A DNA stretch of 64,000 nucleotides from Liolophura sinensis (Eukaryota; Mollusca; Polyplacophora; Chitonida; Chitonidae): positions 9,896,706 to 9,960,705 of the forward strand of contig NC_088296.1 of the NCBI RefSeq assembly GCF_032854445.1, written 5' to 3'. Below the pieces are notes generated by a model that was given only the letters and a program-made list of their open reading frames with translations, was not told the DNA's origin and searched no databases. Below are positions 1 to 21,019 of the stretch, one piece after another (position 1 is the first letter of the stretch; every line of letters begins with the position of its first letter). Made by a program: the position numbers and the translations under genes.

Positions 1-47
1 TCCAATTTAACTCTAGGATGTACTGGGTGTTAAGCAATCTCTCAGCA

Positions 48-289
48 GGGCCTCCGTGGCTCAGAAGATTCACGCACCAGCACAGCGTAATGACCCAGGA
101 GCCTCTCACCAATGCAGTTGCTGTGAGTTCAAGTCCAGCTCATGTTGGCTTCCTCTCCGGCTGTACGTGGGAAGGTCTGCCAGCAACGTGCAGCTCTGCT
201 CGGTTCTCTCTCAACATAATGCTGGCTGCCGTCATATCAGAGAAATATTCTTGAGTACGGTGTAAAACACCAATCAAATATACAAATAA
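48..289 (+). mobile_element. tRNA-headed SINE, family 1
   Basis: The head begins GGCCTCCGTGGCTCAG with box A- and box B-like segments (GTGAGTTCAAGTCC), followed by a conserved body (CATAATGCTGGCTGCCGTC) and a 3' end (TACGGTGTAAAACACCAATC) with an AAAT-type tail. Compared with other copies here it has an internal loss near the CGTGCAGCTCTG segment. Confidence 0.85.
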
Positions 290-570
290 AGCGATTTCTC
301 GGCACCAGGGGAAATAACTCCCTGGCAGAAGCCGGCCTATTTGGAAAACCTGTCACATATACTGGTGGAGAAATTAGACGTAAACCAATGTCCTTTATCT
401 GCAAAAATAGTGAGGAAAACGTCTCTGTCTCATCATGACTCCCTTCATTAACTTCTTTACAGAAAGCTGTATAACATAACACAAAATGTTTTTTTCAAAA
501 TTGTTCACAAAGTTGTTGCACACACCTGTAAATACAGGTATTTTAAGTTTTAGAAAAGTTTCACATGTGC

Positions 571-597
571 TTTTTTTTTTTTTTTTTTTTTTTTTTT
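571..597 (+). repeat. Poly-T run and short repeats
   Basis: 27 T, followed at 650-725 by imperfect repeats of GTGACACATTTTTCAAGTGA. No gene is seen between 1002 and 1696. Confidence 0.7.
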
Positions 598-857
598 GGC
601 AGCTGGAGGCAGTATACTGTATTTCTTTATCGTTTTTGGAGTGACAATTTTCGCGTGACACATTTTTCAAGTGACACTGTTTTCGTGTTTGACAATTTTC
701 AAGTGACACATTTTTCGAGTGACACACTTTGCTTGATTCACCTACCTTACAGTGCTTTGTGAAGTTTGATTGATTTCTTATCAGAAAAACTAGCATCAGT
801 GTTAGCATCAAAAGTGTCTATATGTTTGTGTAAGTGCATTCTTACCCACAAAAATTA

Positions 858-1001
858 GTCTGCCAGCAACCTGCAGATGGTCATGGGTTTCCCCCGGACT
901 GCGCCCGGTTTCCTCCCACAATAATGCCGGTCACTGTCGTATAAGTGAAATATTCTAATACGGCGTTAAACACAAAGCAAATCAAATAAATAAATAAACC
1001 T
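858..1001 (+). mobile_element. 5'-truncated SINE, family 1, with target-site duplication
   Basis: The 3' half of the SINE starts at the CTGCCAGCAACCTGC segment and ends in AAATAAATAAATAAA. It is flanked by the direct repeat ACAAAAATTA (848-857 and 1002-1011), which marks a true truncated retroinsertion. Confidence 0.85.
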
Positions 1002-1696
1002 ACAAAAATTAAGCTAAATTAGAGTGTTCCATGAAAACCTTGATACTGTCAACTAGATGTGTGTTCTTATTTAAACACCACAGGCTATATCAGTGTCTAA
1101 CAAACCACATGCAATGTGCCTCGCTTTTATCATGGTTGGCAGGCTCATATATGTCCTCCAAGAACAGCGTTGTAATGAGGGAGATGTCTACCTGGTTCTG
1201 ATAATTTTCTAGTTCATTAACAGATTCTGTTGTCACTAACAATTTATACATATGTATATCTGCATGTTATCTACGTTGTACTTGTCTTGCAGTATTGCCA
1301 GAGCATAGATTGAAAGATTGTTGTGTTGGGGTGAATGCATGTTGTTTCTGTGTAAATGTTTGCATGCTGTATGTTAGTAAGTAAAAAAGTTAAAAAAAAA
1401 CACATTTAAATGTGTATAATGTGTTTTTTAGAAACTCATCAGTGTCCTCTTGTGTTACTCTGACAAGTGTAGAAGTACAGATTTCCTCTTGATATTATGT
1501 TACAATTTATTTTTAAATAATGGATTGTTTACAACGTCATGCCTTGGAATTCGATCTTAGATATCCATTCATAATGCGTACTTTGTGTAAGAAGCATAAA
1601 ACCCAGCTTCAGTTAAAGCTGTTTTGAGGCCAAATGCATGTAGTTGATGAATGTGGTTATCTGAGGTTGACATTCTCCACACCTTACCTTTTCCAG

Positions 1697-10783
<9,087 letters not shown>

Positions 10784-11558
10784 ATCAACGTGTTTAGCGA
10801 ATACGCTGTGGAATTTCAAGGAGAAATCTGACTATAAAGGTCTGGATCAGTAATCGGTGAAATATATGGGGATATCTTATGTCCTAAAAATAGGGTTGGT
10901 ACGGACACTTGTACAGTGAGTAATGTTGTCATACAGTGTTTTACTTAAGTACATTTATACGACAAACTTTAGATTTCTGTGGAAATTGTACACTGACAAA
11001 ATTGTTGTCGCACATTGTTTTATATGTACATTTTCACTGACAAAACAATTGTTTGGAAAATTTGTGAAGGAACTGTGAAAACTTTGTTCTTTCAAACACA
11101 AGGTATAAGATCAGAGTTCTTAGGAAGAAGTTCTTGTATACTGGTTTTGTGATAAGAACTGTTCAGTGTTGTAGAGGAAAGCAGACAAGTATATTATCAC
11201 AGTCAAATCAGTAGTGCTGTATAAAAGCTCATGGCTGTCTACATATAGGTCGGTAAAGCTCGCAGGCACATGGAAATCTCAAATCCATTTTACTGCAAGA
11301 AATCAAGCCTGGAAATATTTTTTAAGTTGCTTCAGGACATAATGTCAAATCTTCCAGCTATTCACATTATAAAACAAGATACGGTGTTACATGTATTCAC
11401 AGTTCAGTTCTGCCTTGAACCAAACAGTTGGCCCCTGTCAAAACATTATTTGGTGAAGGATATTGTCCTTGTTCTGTGGCATTGTAATTGAAGTGAAGAA
11501 TTGGAGAAGAACTGTCAGGATAGATTGGTAATAGACAGATAAATAATAAAATGTCAAT
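10784..11558 (+). other. SMAD4 3' UTR / downstream non-coding
   Basis: AT-rich sequence with no open frame that looks coding. Possible 3' UTR of SMAD4. A canonical AATAAA lies at 11545-11550, but this is a common chance hexamer in AT-rich DNA and transcript data would be needed to confirm it. Confidence 0.4.
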
Positions 11559-11873
11559 GGGCCCAATTGTTCAAAAGTGTATCAGCAGTTAAGCTTGGTG
11601 TTAACCTCAGTCTGGACTAAAGTGACATTTACTGTGTATTAGGATGAGACTTGTATTCAGATTTAAGTCTGGCTTAATTTTAATGCAGTTCGTGGGAAGG
11701 TCTGCTAGCAACTTGCGGATGGTTGTGGGTTTCCCCCGGACTGTGCCCGGTTTTCTCCCACCATAATGCTGGTCGCCGTCGTAGAAGTGAAATATCCTTG
11801 AGAACAGCGGAAAACACCAATCAAATAAATAAATAAATAAAATTTTAATACACTTTTGAACAGCTGGCTGCAG
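11559..11873. mobile_element. MITE-like element split by a SINE
   Basis: The left end GGGCCCAATTGTTCAAAAGTGT and the right end TACACTTTTGAACAGCTGGC are near-perfect inverted repeats about 290 bp apart. After removal of the nested SINE the element would be about 160 bp. It has no coding capacity. Confidence 0.65.
11685..11840 (+). mobile_element. 5'-truncated SINE, family 1, nested in the MITE-like element
   Basis: A SINE 3' body with (AAAT)n tail, flanked by AATTTTAAT at 11676-11684 and 11841-11849. This shows it is younger than the surrounding element. Confidence 0.88.
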
Positions 11874-13721
11874 TTCTTGCTGGTTGGTTGTCGCTTTATG
11901 TCAGGAGGTTTTACAGGTAACTGGCTTAGTTTGACTTTAGGAAACAAATCATGTAAAGAAATAAGTCTTAGTACAAGGCTTCAGAAGGGATTTGCAGGGA
12001 CATTGAAATCTGTAGTTTACATCAAGAGATTCAAGTTAAAAGTAATACAATTTAATGCCGGAACTGTTTTTAGGAAAGGACGAGAAAAAAAAGTGTAGTA
12101 AAATTATTGGAGAAGAGAGAACAAGTGCAAGTTCACAAGAAGTGAACTTTTAAATTTACATTCAGCATTGGATAGAATCCTTAAGAAATTTTTTTATGTA
12201 TGTGGTGTGCTCTAAGAAATGTTGAAGATCTGCTCCGAAGGTATAAGTACACCCTATTTCTGGTCAAACAAAGAAGAAAAAAAAAAACGTTTGGGACAAA
12301 CACAAGTTGTGTAGTTCAAGAAATTAGAACTGAAGTTGCTGTCAGATTCTAGTTTTGCTAATTTGGTATCGCGAAAAATTCTAAGGGCAGGATTTATTGG
12401 ACTGATATATAGGTTATATATGCGCGAAAATCTTTCTCTTGCGCGCAAATTATCAGGTTGATTGGTGGAGAAAGCGGGACAGAGCCCAGGGTGAAACCAA
12501 TGTACTTGACACAAAACCTCCTGACTGCGGGCTGCAGTAAAAAAAAGCCAGAGCTTAACTCAAATATTTAACGTGTGCAATGGTTAGTGGTCTTAAGGGA
12601 GAGCTTATTTTACAACTAGGTCAGTGATAGGAATTTTGGGGCCGATTTCCACAAAAGTGCGGGTTTGACAGGAGTCAAAAATTAGATCTGATTTTAACGC
12701 TCACAGTGCTTGACCTAAGATGTTGTCTACGAAAATTGCTTATGCTGCCGGATTTCGAGGGTTTTATTGACTCGAATAACGTGTTTTAAGGTTGGTTTGG
12801 AAGATAGGATAACATCTTACTGAAGAATGGTAAGTTTCAGCATCAGAAGTAATATGATAGCTTTTTGTGCCTCTAATAATGTGATTTTTTGGGCGAACTT
12901 TTTGGTCAAATACAGTATAAGTTCGCCCAAAAAACAAGGTTCGCACATACCTTGAATATCCTTGAACTTAGTCGGAAAAACGAAATTAAAAACTTTTCTC
13001 GGGCGATTTACTGTTGCAGCATTATACATGGTCCAATTTCCGTTACCTGGCCACATCATGCCTACATGTTACTTGGACTTGGTCGTTATATTTCCAACAG
13101 GGTATCTTGGCTTACACTCATTATCTTTGGTAGTTTGCGGTGTTTTGCCAATTTATTTACGAAACAAAACAGTATTAATCCAGAGTTAATCAATTTGGAA
13201 GCTGATATCGTAGAGGGCGCTGTTTGCATGCATGCTTGGTCAGTCAACAGTATAATCGAGTTGCAGGCCTAATATTGCAAAGATGTTAAATCTTCAGAAT
13301 CACAAGAAATTTTATTCAGAACAGAATTTTGAAGTTTATTTGGTTGGAGGGAAAGCAACACAATGAAGTAAAGATTCTATATATTTCTAATATTTCTTAC
13401 ACTGTAAAATAAAAAGCGCCAGGACAGGAGAAAAATGGCAAAAAATCCATATTTGCTAATCAAATTCTTTGCCTTTCAGTAAATATCGTACTTATACATC
13501 TGCTGTTTTTATTATAGTGTGAATATGATTCTGAAGTTTTAAAAACTTACAGTGCGACCCGTTTAATATAATTTAAGAAGTTTATTGCCGATTTGAAAGG
13601 TACTAGGCCTTCGTGCACAGTGTTGAATGGAATTTTTGCATTTATTTTAGAATAGTCCAAATAATTACCTTTGTCAAGATATCAGCTTCTGTCTTTGGAC
13701 ATGTTACTGTTAAAAATGTTT
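11874..13721. other. No gene seen
   Basis: AT-rich DNA. I see a short perfect hairpin (12885-12898 with 12921-12934) and a GGGGCCGATTTCCACAAAAG start near 12639 that resembles the end of a short inverted-repeat element. Open frames here lack splice context and recognisable motifs. Confidence 0.5.
12885..12934. repeat. Short hairpin, 14-bp perfect stem
   Basis: TTTTTTGGGCGAAC (12885-12898) pairs perfectly with GTTCGCCCAAAAAA (12921-12934) across a 22-nt loop. No further role is visible. Confidence 0.7.
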
Positions 13722-14337
13722 GTCAAACTTTAGAATCGTTTTAACGCTATAAATAGTACGGATATTAGCTTCATATTTGCTGGAGGGCAATAATTTGAGC
13801 TATTATTTGGAAAATACAGAAAATTTAGTCTTTTTAGCCCGTCCGAATTTTTTTATCGAGAATCTCCGGTAGGCCTATAACCTTTTAAGAGTTAGAATTT
13901 GGTACACCTAGCACGTCTTATATTGATAAAACAAAGCTGGGGTCATGCTATTGCCTAGCTCTGTATGACCCGTGATTATGTATACTATCACAGCCCTGTC
14001 TTGTTCCATAAGCCAGCAGGGGCGGTACAGAGGTGTTCAAAGTAAGCTTATGGAACAAGACTGGGCTGTAGTAGTATAAATAATCACGGGTCCGACAAAG
14101 TTCGGCAATAGCATGACTCCAGCTTTCTCTTATCCATATAAGACGTGCTAGGCGTACCAAATTTCAGCTCTTAAAAGGCCAAAAGCCTATCGGAGATTTT
14201 CGATAAAAAAAATTTGTACGGGCTAACCAGACCAAATTTTCTGTATTTTCCGAAGAATAGCTCAAATTATTGCCCTCCAGCAAATATTAAACTAATTGCT
14301 GTACTATTTATAGCGTTAAAACGATTCTAAAGTTCGA
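13722..14337. mobile_element. Foldback (long inverted repeat) element
   Basis: Two arms of about 292 bp (13722-14013 and 14046-14337) are reverse complements with roughly 85% identity by eye, separated by a 32-bp spacer. Paired landmarks include TTTAGAATCGTTTTAACGCT with its complement at the far end, GCTGGAGGGCAATAATTTGA, CTAGCACGTCTTATAT and CTTGTTCCATAAGC next to the spacer. There is no transposase. It may be a non-autonomous foldback or MITE element; transcripts would form a long hairpin. Confidence 0.85.
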
Positions 14338-17300
14338 AAAAGATTTTGAACAGCAAGAGCTAGCTATTGCCAAGCATTACATGAATTTTGGCTGGGGTCA
14401 AACATTGCTTTATGGAATCGGTCCCAGGAAGGAAGGCTACCATGTTGGTAGGAATAAGGTTATATGGGTTTGTAACATCTGCTGAGTCTGCTTTTGATAG
14501 CAGATATTATCTAGGTCACATGACTGTTCTCCACTGTCATATCTGATATTCCGGTGCATTGCTAAACGCAAAAAAAGTCCAATTTCAGGTTTGAAAGAAA
14601 GAAAGATTCAGGTATATCTCCTCAAAATATGTACGTAAGTTAAGGATTATTTTTGATTATCTATGAAGATGGGAGTTTCATAGTATCGTTGTATACAAAG
14701 GATGCCGTTTGTGGAAATGTATCCCGTACAGCACCCTTTTTCTCTCTTTGTCATCCCTTGCCTATAACGTGAACTGGTCCCATGACCTTTCACCCTGTCA
14801 GGCGGATGAACATATATCGATGCCTGCTGATTTCACAGGATGGAAACGTCAGGGGTGATTGTATATGTAAGTATGCGTATTTTTGTTGTATTTGTGCCTG
14901 TAGGTTCTGCAAGTAAAAGTGTTGACCTATTTTTTAAAGTTTTGACCGGTGGTCAGCGAACTATCCATAATTGAAGTGAACTCACATAGAGCCCGGATTT
15001 CACCAGTTACCCGTAACCATTTGCAAACTACCACTTGTCGTTGGTACTCGGGGTTGCCTCGTCTTTTATGTTAATGTTTTCCCCAAGAGTAATTTTGCAT
15101 TGTTACCTATTTTTTTTAAATAAAACTTGTTATCATTGATTTAACTCGGCCCTTGACAAAAATTTGTACCCTAGAATTTAGAGTTGTGAATTTCTGAAAG
15201 GCATCTTGTTGAAAGAATACATTACAGTTGGGACCATAGCCTTTGCAATATAAATTATTTTTAACATTTTCCTGTTCAGGCATTCAGATGAATGGGCTTG
15301 TACCTGTAAACCACAACTCCGTGAGGTCTGTAGAAGATGTAGCTTGCTGCGGAGCCTGTGTACTTTCATCTGTCATTGGTGACGAAAGAAGCTAAATTAA
15401 AAAGGGTGCACGTTTTCTCCTTTCGGTCCAAAGGCAAATCTAGCCGGCTGCATAGAACAAATGGCTTTTAAGGAGATTTCCAGTATTTTTGTGAATTCCG
15501 CAAACCTTTGCTCATGATAACGGTGTTTAAGTGTTTATTTTTGCTAAAAATGTGACTAGGGGTGGGGATAATAATGCTGGGAGTGGGGTGGGTAACAGTT
15601 AAGTGCTATTAATGATACTGAGATTGTGAGCGCAAGATTTGCTTCGTAAGTAGAAATTTCATGGAATATTTGACGCAGTTTAAAAAGCACATGAAAGAAG
15701 GGATGATTATTGACAAAAGGACTTGTATTCGTGCGATGTTCTTTTTTTTTTCGCGCTGATCTTAAAAGAATCCGTTTTAGGAATAATTCAGTGCATTGAG
15801 AAGTTTTCTTGTTATCTGGAAAATAGTTTACAATTGAGGGTCGTTTTTAATGTGTATTACACTGTTTTGTTTCTTGTTTGTTTCACACCAGTATTGTAGA
15901 ATCAAAAAATGGCTTTTTGTGACCTGATGTTAAGATGTATTACATGTGTACGAACCAATTCTTACTGCAGATTACAGACTACTGCAGACAGTACAAAAAA
16001 CAATAAGCTTTAAGGATGACTGAAAAATTTAGAAGAAACTGTCATACGCTGAGGAACTCGTAAAAAGTCCTTTCCAGCCGTAACACAGAGGACGAAAGCT
16101 ACTGGTATGTACTTCTGTGTAATACGTCACACTTTTCGGTGCATGTGTACTAGTAAAACACTTACAGGTTGTGCTCGAGCACTATAGAGTTACAGCAGAA
16201 AACACTGTGTTTCTACTACGGTTTGGACATCTTCATGCAGTCCGTGAGAATCACACTTGGTTATTCCTGAAATGCAAAGAGAAATTTGAAAGTAGTTATA
16301 TTGAACTTGACCTTTGAGAAAAAGACCTTGGAAAGCTGACCGATCAGTGGCTCATTGTTTTATTGGTCTTGAACTTTTATTCTTTTCTCGGATATACTGG
16401 TGCGGAAATGGCCAAACTGTTTTTTAAGTGTGGAATATCAGTTCTAGTGTGTCTCCCACGACTTAGATGTATGATATAAGTATATTTCAAAGGAGTGTTG
16501 GAATTTGAAAAGCACTCAACTAGTTGATCGTATTTTGTTTGGATTGGATTGGATTGGATGCAGAGCTCGTTTAGTGGAGACCTATTTGTATTTTCCATTA
16601 CATACAGTCTGTTGTATTGTTTACGCATTTGTCACATTTTAAAATGGTGCATTGTGCTGATTGATTGAAAAGTAGAATTTAGTATTCCATTGAGCCAATC
16701 AGACCTTTCCTTGTTTAAATACAAACTAGACACGCTTCCGCCTGCACGCAGCCAATTGCGGCAAGTGTCACATGAAAAAAGTATGTGATCCATTCGACGG
16801 ATTTTTTTTATCAGCGAATGTACGTGTTTTTGTGATGCATTATGAAGTGCTTCCAGTTTTTTGCCAACTTTTTTGGTTGGTTCTTGTGTTTGCCTAGCGT
16901 CCAGTCCATCAGGTACTTCCTTTGTTGTATAGTATAGCAGTGAAAACACCCCCGTGTGTGTTGTAAACTGAGAAAACTAGCCAGGTCACACATTGAAATA
17001 TATTTCATTCGTAACTTTTTTAAAAGAACGGAGTTCGACATTAAGAATGAATGGTATGGTAATCAAGTCTACAGATGTATTAAATTTAATACAAGTTATC
17101 GAAAAAGTTCTGGAAAGTGAAGGTACCGCTTCATTGGTTTAAAAAGTTCGCTGAGAACAATATTTGAGCTCAGTGATAGTTAACCGGAGACCTTTACCAC
17201 CGGAAGTACCATACATACCTATGTTGTGCAGGCTGTTCAGTGTTGCACTTGCGATGACAAATTGCGGGAAAACTGTTAAGGTTGTAGGCATACTCATGTA

Positions 17301-17850
17301 TTTATTACAAGAGAGCATTTGCCTATCCGGCATTGAGCACAGTCGCCATTGCAGAAGGCAGAATGCACCCCTTTCATCAAATTTTCATGGCATGGTATGC
17401 TGGAACCGGCTTTTTAAAAGTGTATTAAAAGTTAATTTGGGCGTAACTTTTAATACAAATTAAATCCAGGTAACTAACTGTTTACTTCTAATCAGGACCA
17501 GTCAGTTGTTGGTTTGTGTAAGCTAATTGTCGTTTCATCCAGTCAGCGATCAGTTAACTTACTGCGAAATTAAGTAAACTTATTACACAAATACTGTAAA
17601 GTTTTAACCACGTGTTCTGGTAACTACACCTTTGTACACGTCAGTCCGACATTCGTGTGTACGCTATATGTGGAGACGTTCATATGATTGGCTAATATTT
17701 ATGTTAAACTAACCACGTGACTTTTAAATGGATGTACACTGTAGATAATATTGGTCAACTTCAATACTGCTATGAGAGTAATAAATGGTCTTTTTCTAAA
17801 ATGGTCTTTCGTGTGTTTATTTTGGGTTGCTGAGTAAACGTATTATACCC
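14338..17850. other. No gene seen; one small fragment of the minisatellite-bearing repeat family
   Basis: Mostly AT-rich unique-looking DNA. Near 14995-15055 there is a fragment of the dispersed family found at 22.3, 23.3, 24.9 and 32.4 kb (GATTTCACCAGTTACCCGTA, ACCATTTGCAAACTACCAC). A short (GGATT)n run lies at about 16537-16558. No splice-supported open frame was recognised. Confidence 0.5.
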
Positions 17851-18135
17851 CTCTCAACGAAGTTAGGATATACTGGATTCAGCCGGTCTGTCCGCCATTC
17901 TGTGTCTGTAATCCGTCAACGAAGTTAGGTGAGCTAGTATACTGGATTCACCCTGTCTGTACGTCTTCACCAAAGTTTGCTATACTGGATTCACTCTGTC
18001 TGTCTGTAGACACGCTTTTGTGCAGGTATCTTCTTCCAAAACTACTGCACCGATTTCGGTGAAACTTATCGTACATCTTCCCTATAATCTAAAATTGCGC
18101 GTGCTTAAGTTTAATGGCAATCGGGTCATTATTTT
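17850..18135 (+). repeat. Dispersed repeat fragment with internal partial triplication
   Basis: The words TATACTGGATTCA and CTGTCTGT recur at about 17870, 17938 and 17980, followed by CTTCTTCCAAAACTACTGCA and CCGATTTCGGTGAAACTTAT. This looks like a dispersed repeat with duplications at its 5' end; no coding frame is left. Confidence 0.5.
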
Positions 18136-18587
18136 TATGATTACTCCCGTCAGGTACTTAGTGCAAAGATAGGTTTTCTCTTCTCTTCTGATTCTTACAT
18201 TTCTCCATTCGAACTGGGTGTATCAGTAGTTCAATCATTGCACACCACGATTGGCCCATCAAACAATATATATGAAGCCAAACTAAGCAACATGACGTCC
18301 TATCAATTCTTTAATGATTTTCTAAATTGTGGACTTATTATAATAAACCCAGAGAAAAAAACTTTTTTTTTATTTTTTTTTTTTTGTGAACAGTGACCAC
18401 ACAGCTTCAGGGAATGGCTTAAAACATTCATGTTGGGCCTGGTCATGTCATGACTGACGTCATGCCTCTTTCTCCGTGATAGAGGGATTTTGCACCGAGC
18501 CGGCTGTCTCTGAGCTCATGGTCTGCGCTGTGAAGTCATGTACACTAGGAAGTTTTGTTCCAGTCAACATTGGTAAGGCATATCGCT

Positions 18588-18900
18588 TCGGTGGTCTAAT
18601 GCTTAGAGTGTCCGCCTCGAAGTCGGGAGACATGGGATCAAACATGGGTCATAAAAAAGACTTTAAAAAATGGTATTTGTTGCTTAATGGCTTGGTGCTC
18701 AACGCTGAGAGGTTAGACCAAAGAAGGAGGACTGCTTGGACCGGTGTCCTGTCTGGTGTCTTCAGCATGATACTTGAGTGGGGCTGCACTTTAGCACCAT
18801 GCCACAAGAAGAGACACACCTCATGACTCCTCTTCGTCACAAGATTAAAAAAATTGTTATATGTACGACATCCAACCCCAAGGATACGCACGTACGTACA
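18588..18900 (+). mobile_element. SINE family 2 copy with tRNA-like head
   Basis: The head is GGTGGTCTAATGCTTAGAGT with the box B-like GGGATCAAACATGG, then the body GACCGGTGTCCTGTCTGGTG, and the tail with TTGTTATATGTACGACATCC and AACCCCAAGGATACGCACG. Its 3' end matches the family 2 copies at about 7 kb. Confidence 0.7.
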
Positions 18901-18938
18901 TTCATACATTGGTAAAGGGAATCTTGTCACGTCACTAA

Positions 18939-19036
18939 GCCCGGTTTCCACCCACCATAATGTTGGCCGCCGTCGTATAAGTGAAATATTCTTGAGTACG
19001 GCGTACAACACCAATCAAATAAATAAATAAATAAAA
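18939..19036 (+). mobile_element. SINE family 1, 3' fragment
   Basis: CCCGGTTTCCACCCACCATA to GTACGGCGTACAACACCAAT with (AAAT)n; strongly 5'-truncated. No target-site duplication was identified. Confidence 0.8.
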
Positions 19037-19764
19037 TAACTTCATTGAGCTACATGGGGTGCAGATTTGGACAAATATTGTGATCAAACACATTATTCCG
19101 CTGGGCCCATGTGTATTAAAAGAGAAAACAAGACGCAAATATCAGATGAAAGAGCGTGAAATGTTATTTGCAAATATTGTCTTTTTTCCGATTTTATCTT
19201 TTAGGGGAAAATGGTATTTGAAAATCCATATGTATGGCGGTTATCGAGCATGTCTAATACATTTTTTTTCACTGTATATTTGTTGTTTATACCCTAAGAC
19301 ACGCATTTAACCTAAATTATGATAATATTTATGGATGTATTAAAAATATAAATATGATCAAAGTTCAGGTTGAAGACATTTGTTTGTAGAAAGACCATTC
19401 CAGCATAAATACATTTATTAAAAATGCGTGTCCTCAATATTTAGAACATAATTATGCCGAGACAATATACACCAAGAGCTGGTTCCGGATACCCGATGTA
19501 AAAAAAAATATTTTCATATGTCTTTTCTCAGTGAAAAAAAAGTCGAAAAATATCACTTAAAACCATCTATATATATCAGTTGTTTACTTGCGGTAAACAC
19601 AGGTTGAGAAAGACACTCGTATTCCACTAGTCAACTAATATCTACATTCCAGGTCAACAATCACAAAAGCAGCTTTTAAAAACAACAGACAACACAACCC
19701 ACCAAAGAACTTAGAAAGTGCATCAGATAAGAAATTAGGACGGATTCATCTAAAGCGATTTTTT
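19037..19764. other. No feature seen
   Basis: AT-rich non-coding sequence without recognisable repeats, coding exons or RNA genes. Confidence 0.45.
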
Positions 19765-19935
19765 TTAAATTCATTTCATTGGTGTTTCATTCCGTACTCA
19801 AGAATAGTTCAATTATATTGGACAGCGGCCAGGATTATGGTGGGAGGAAATCGGGTAGAGCCCGAGAGAAACCCACACCATGAGTACGCTGCCGCAAGAC
19901 CTTCCCACGTACAACCGGAGAGGACGCCAACATGA
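19765..19935 (-). mobile_element. Degenerate SINE, family 1
   Basis: The minus-strand body is CATTGGTGTTTCATTCCGTA, GGACAGCGGCCAGGATTATG, and CGGGTAGAGCCCGAGAGAAA. The head is missing and several positions differ from other copies. Confidence 0.75.
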
Positions 19936-20385
19936 CATCTAAAGAGAAGCAGTCAGCAGTGTCCAGGGATGTCGGAAAGCCCCAAAATACAGGAATTATT
20001 TCTGAGACAGTGATTCAAGATTGGGTTTCAGCCACACTCAAATGAGTGTGCCTTACGAGATGATTATATAACATACCTAATTAACCCGTTAAAAAAAACA
20101 AAAAAAAAACGCTCTTTCCCTCAATTTCGCGGATTGTGATATCTGTATTGTACCGAATTTTTGGCAATGTTTCTTATTCGTGCTTTCTTTTTCACTGCCA
20201 TATTTTTGTAGATGTGGTCATCGGGTTCACTATCATTGACATTTGATAAAACATTACTCGGTGTTTTTCATGTACTAAAAACTTCCCGGAACTCCTCAGT
20301 TTTTCATGTAATTATGTCACATACGGTAATCTTCTGATTTTTTAGGCTTGTTGATGACTTGCTTATGACGACTTTACTCTTTGAT

Positions 20386-20645
20386 TTATTTATTTATTTG
20401 ATTGGTGTTTTACGCTGTACTCTAGAATATTTCACTTGTACGACGGCGGCCAGCATTATGGTGGGTGGAAACCGGGCACAGCCCGGGGGAAACCCACGAT
20501 CATCCGCAGGATGCTGGCAGACATTCCCACTTACGGCCGGAGAGGAAGCCAGCATGAGCTGGACTTGAACTCACAGAGACCGCATTGGTGAGGGGCTCCT
20601 GGGTCATTACGCTGCGCTAGCGCGCTAACCGACTGAACCCCCCCT
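20386..20645 (-). mobile_element. Full-length SINE, family 1, with 14-bp target-site duplication
   Basis: Complete SINE with its tail at the left end and tRNA-like head at the right. It is flanked by CTTTACTCTTTGAT at 20372-20385 and 20646-20659. Confidence 0.93.
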
Positions 20646-21019
20646 CTTTACTCTTTGATAACCTTCACTGCACATTAAATAATTAAGATCTTCTACCCGG
20701 CATGCATTCTTTATCACAACCTTTATTTGCCTAATTTATGAAGAGCGTAAGACAGCAAGTTTTGTTACAGTAGAATGACTTGACGAATGATCAATATAGA
20801 GGTCGGTGTGTTGTATTTCGACACACTGAAGCTCTTATGTTAATCTTCGATTCACCTAGACTTGTTCCACCAAAACATCTAGGAACGGTAGCGTGTGGTT
20901 TTCGCCTGTCTCAGTGGTAAACTGAATACTTTGATACATGGAATTCAGAAGAAGGGAGGAGGGAACAATTCTGTTTACTATGATTATATGCCATCTTCAT
21001 TTAAATAAAGACGTACATC

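Noticed and set aside
12889-13272. 127-codon open frame
   Set aside because: No recognisable domain, no splice signals, AT-rich surroundings, and it starts within a hairpin.
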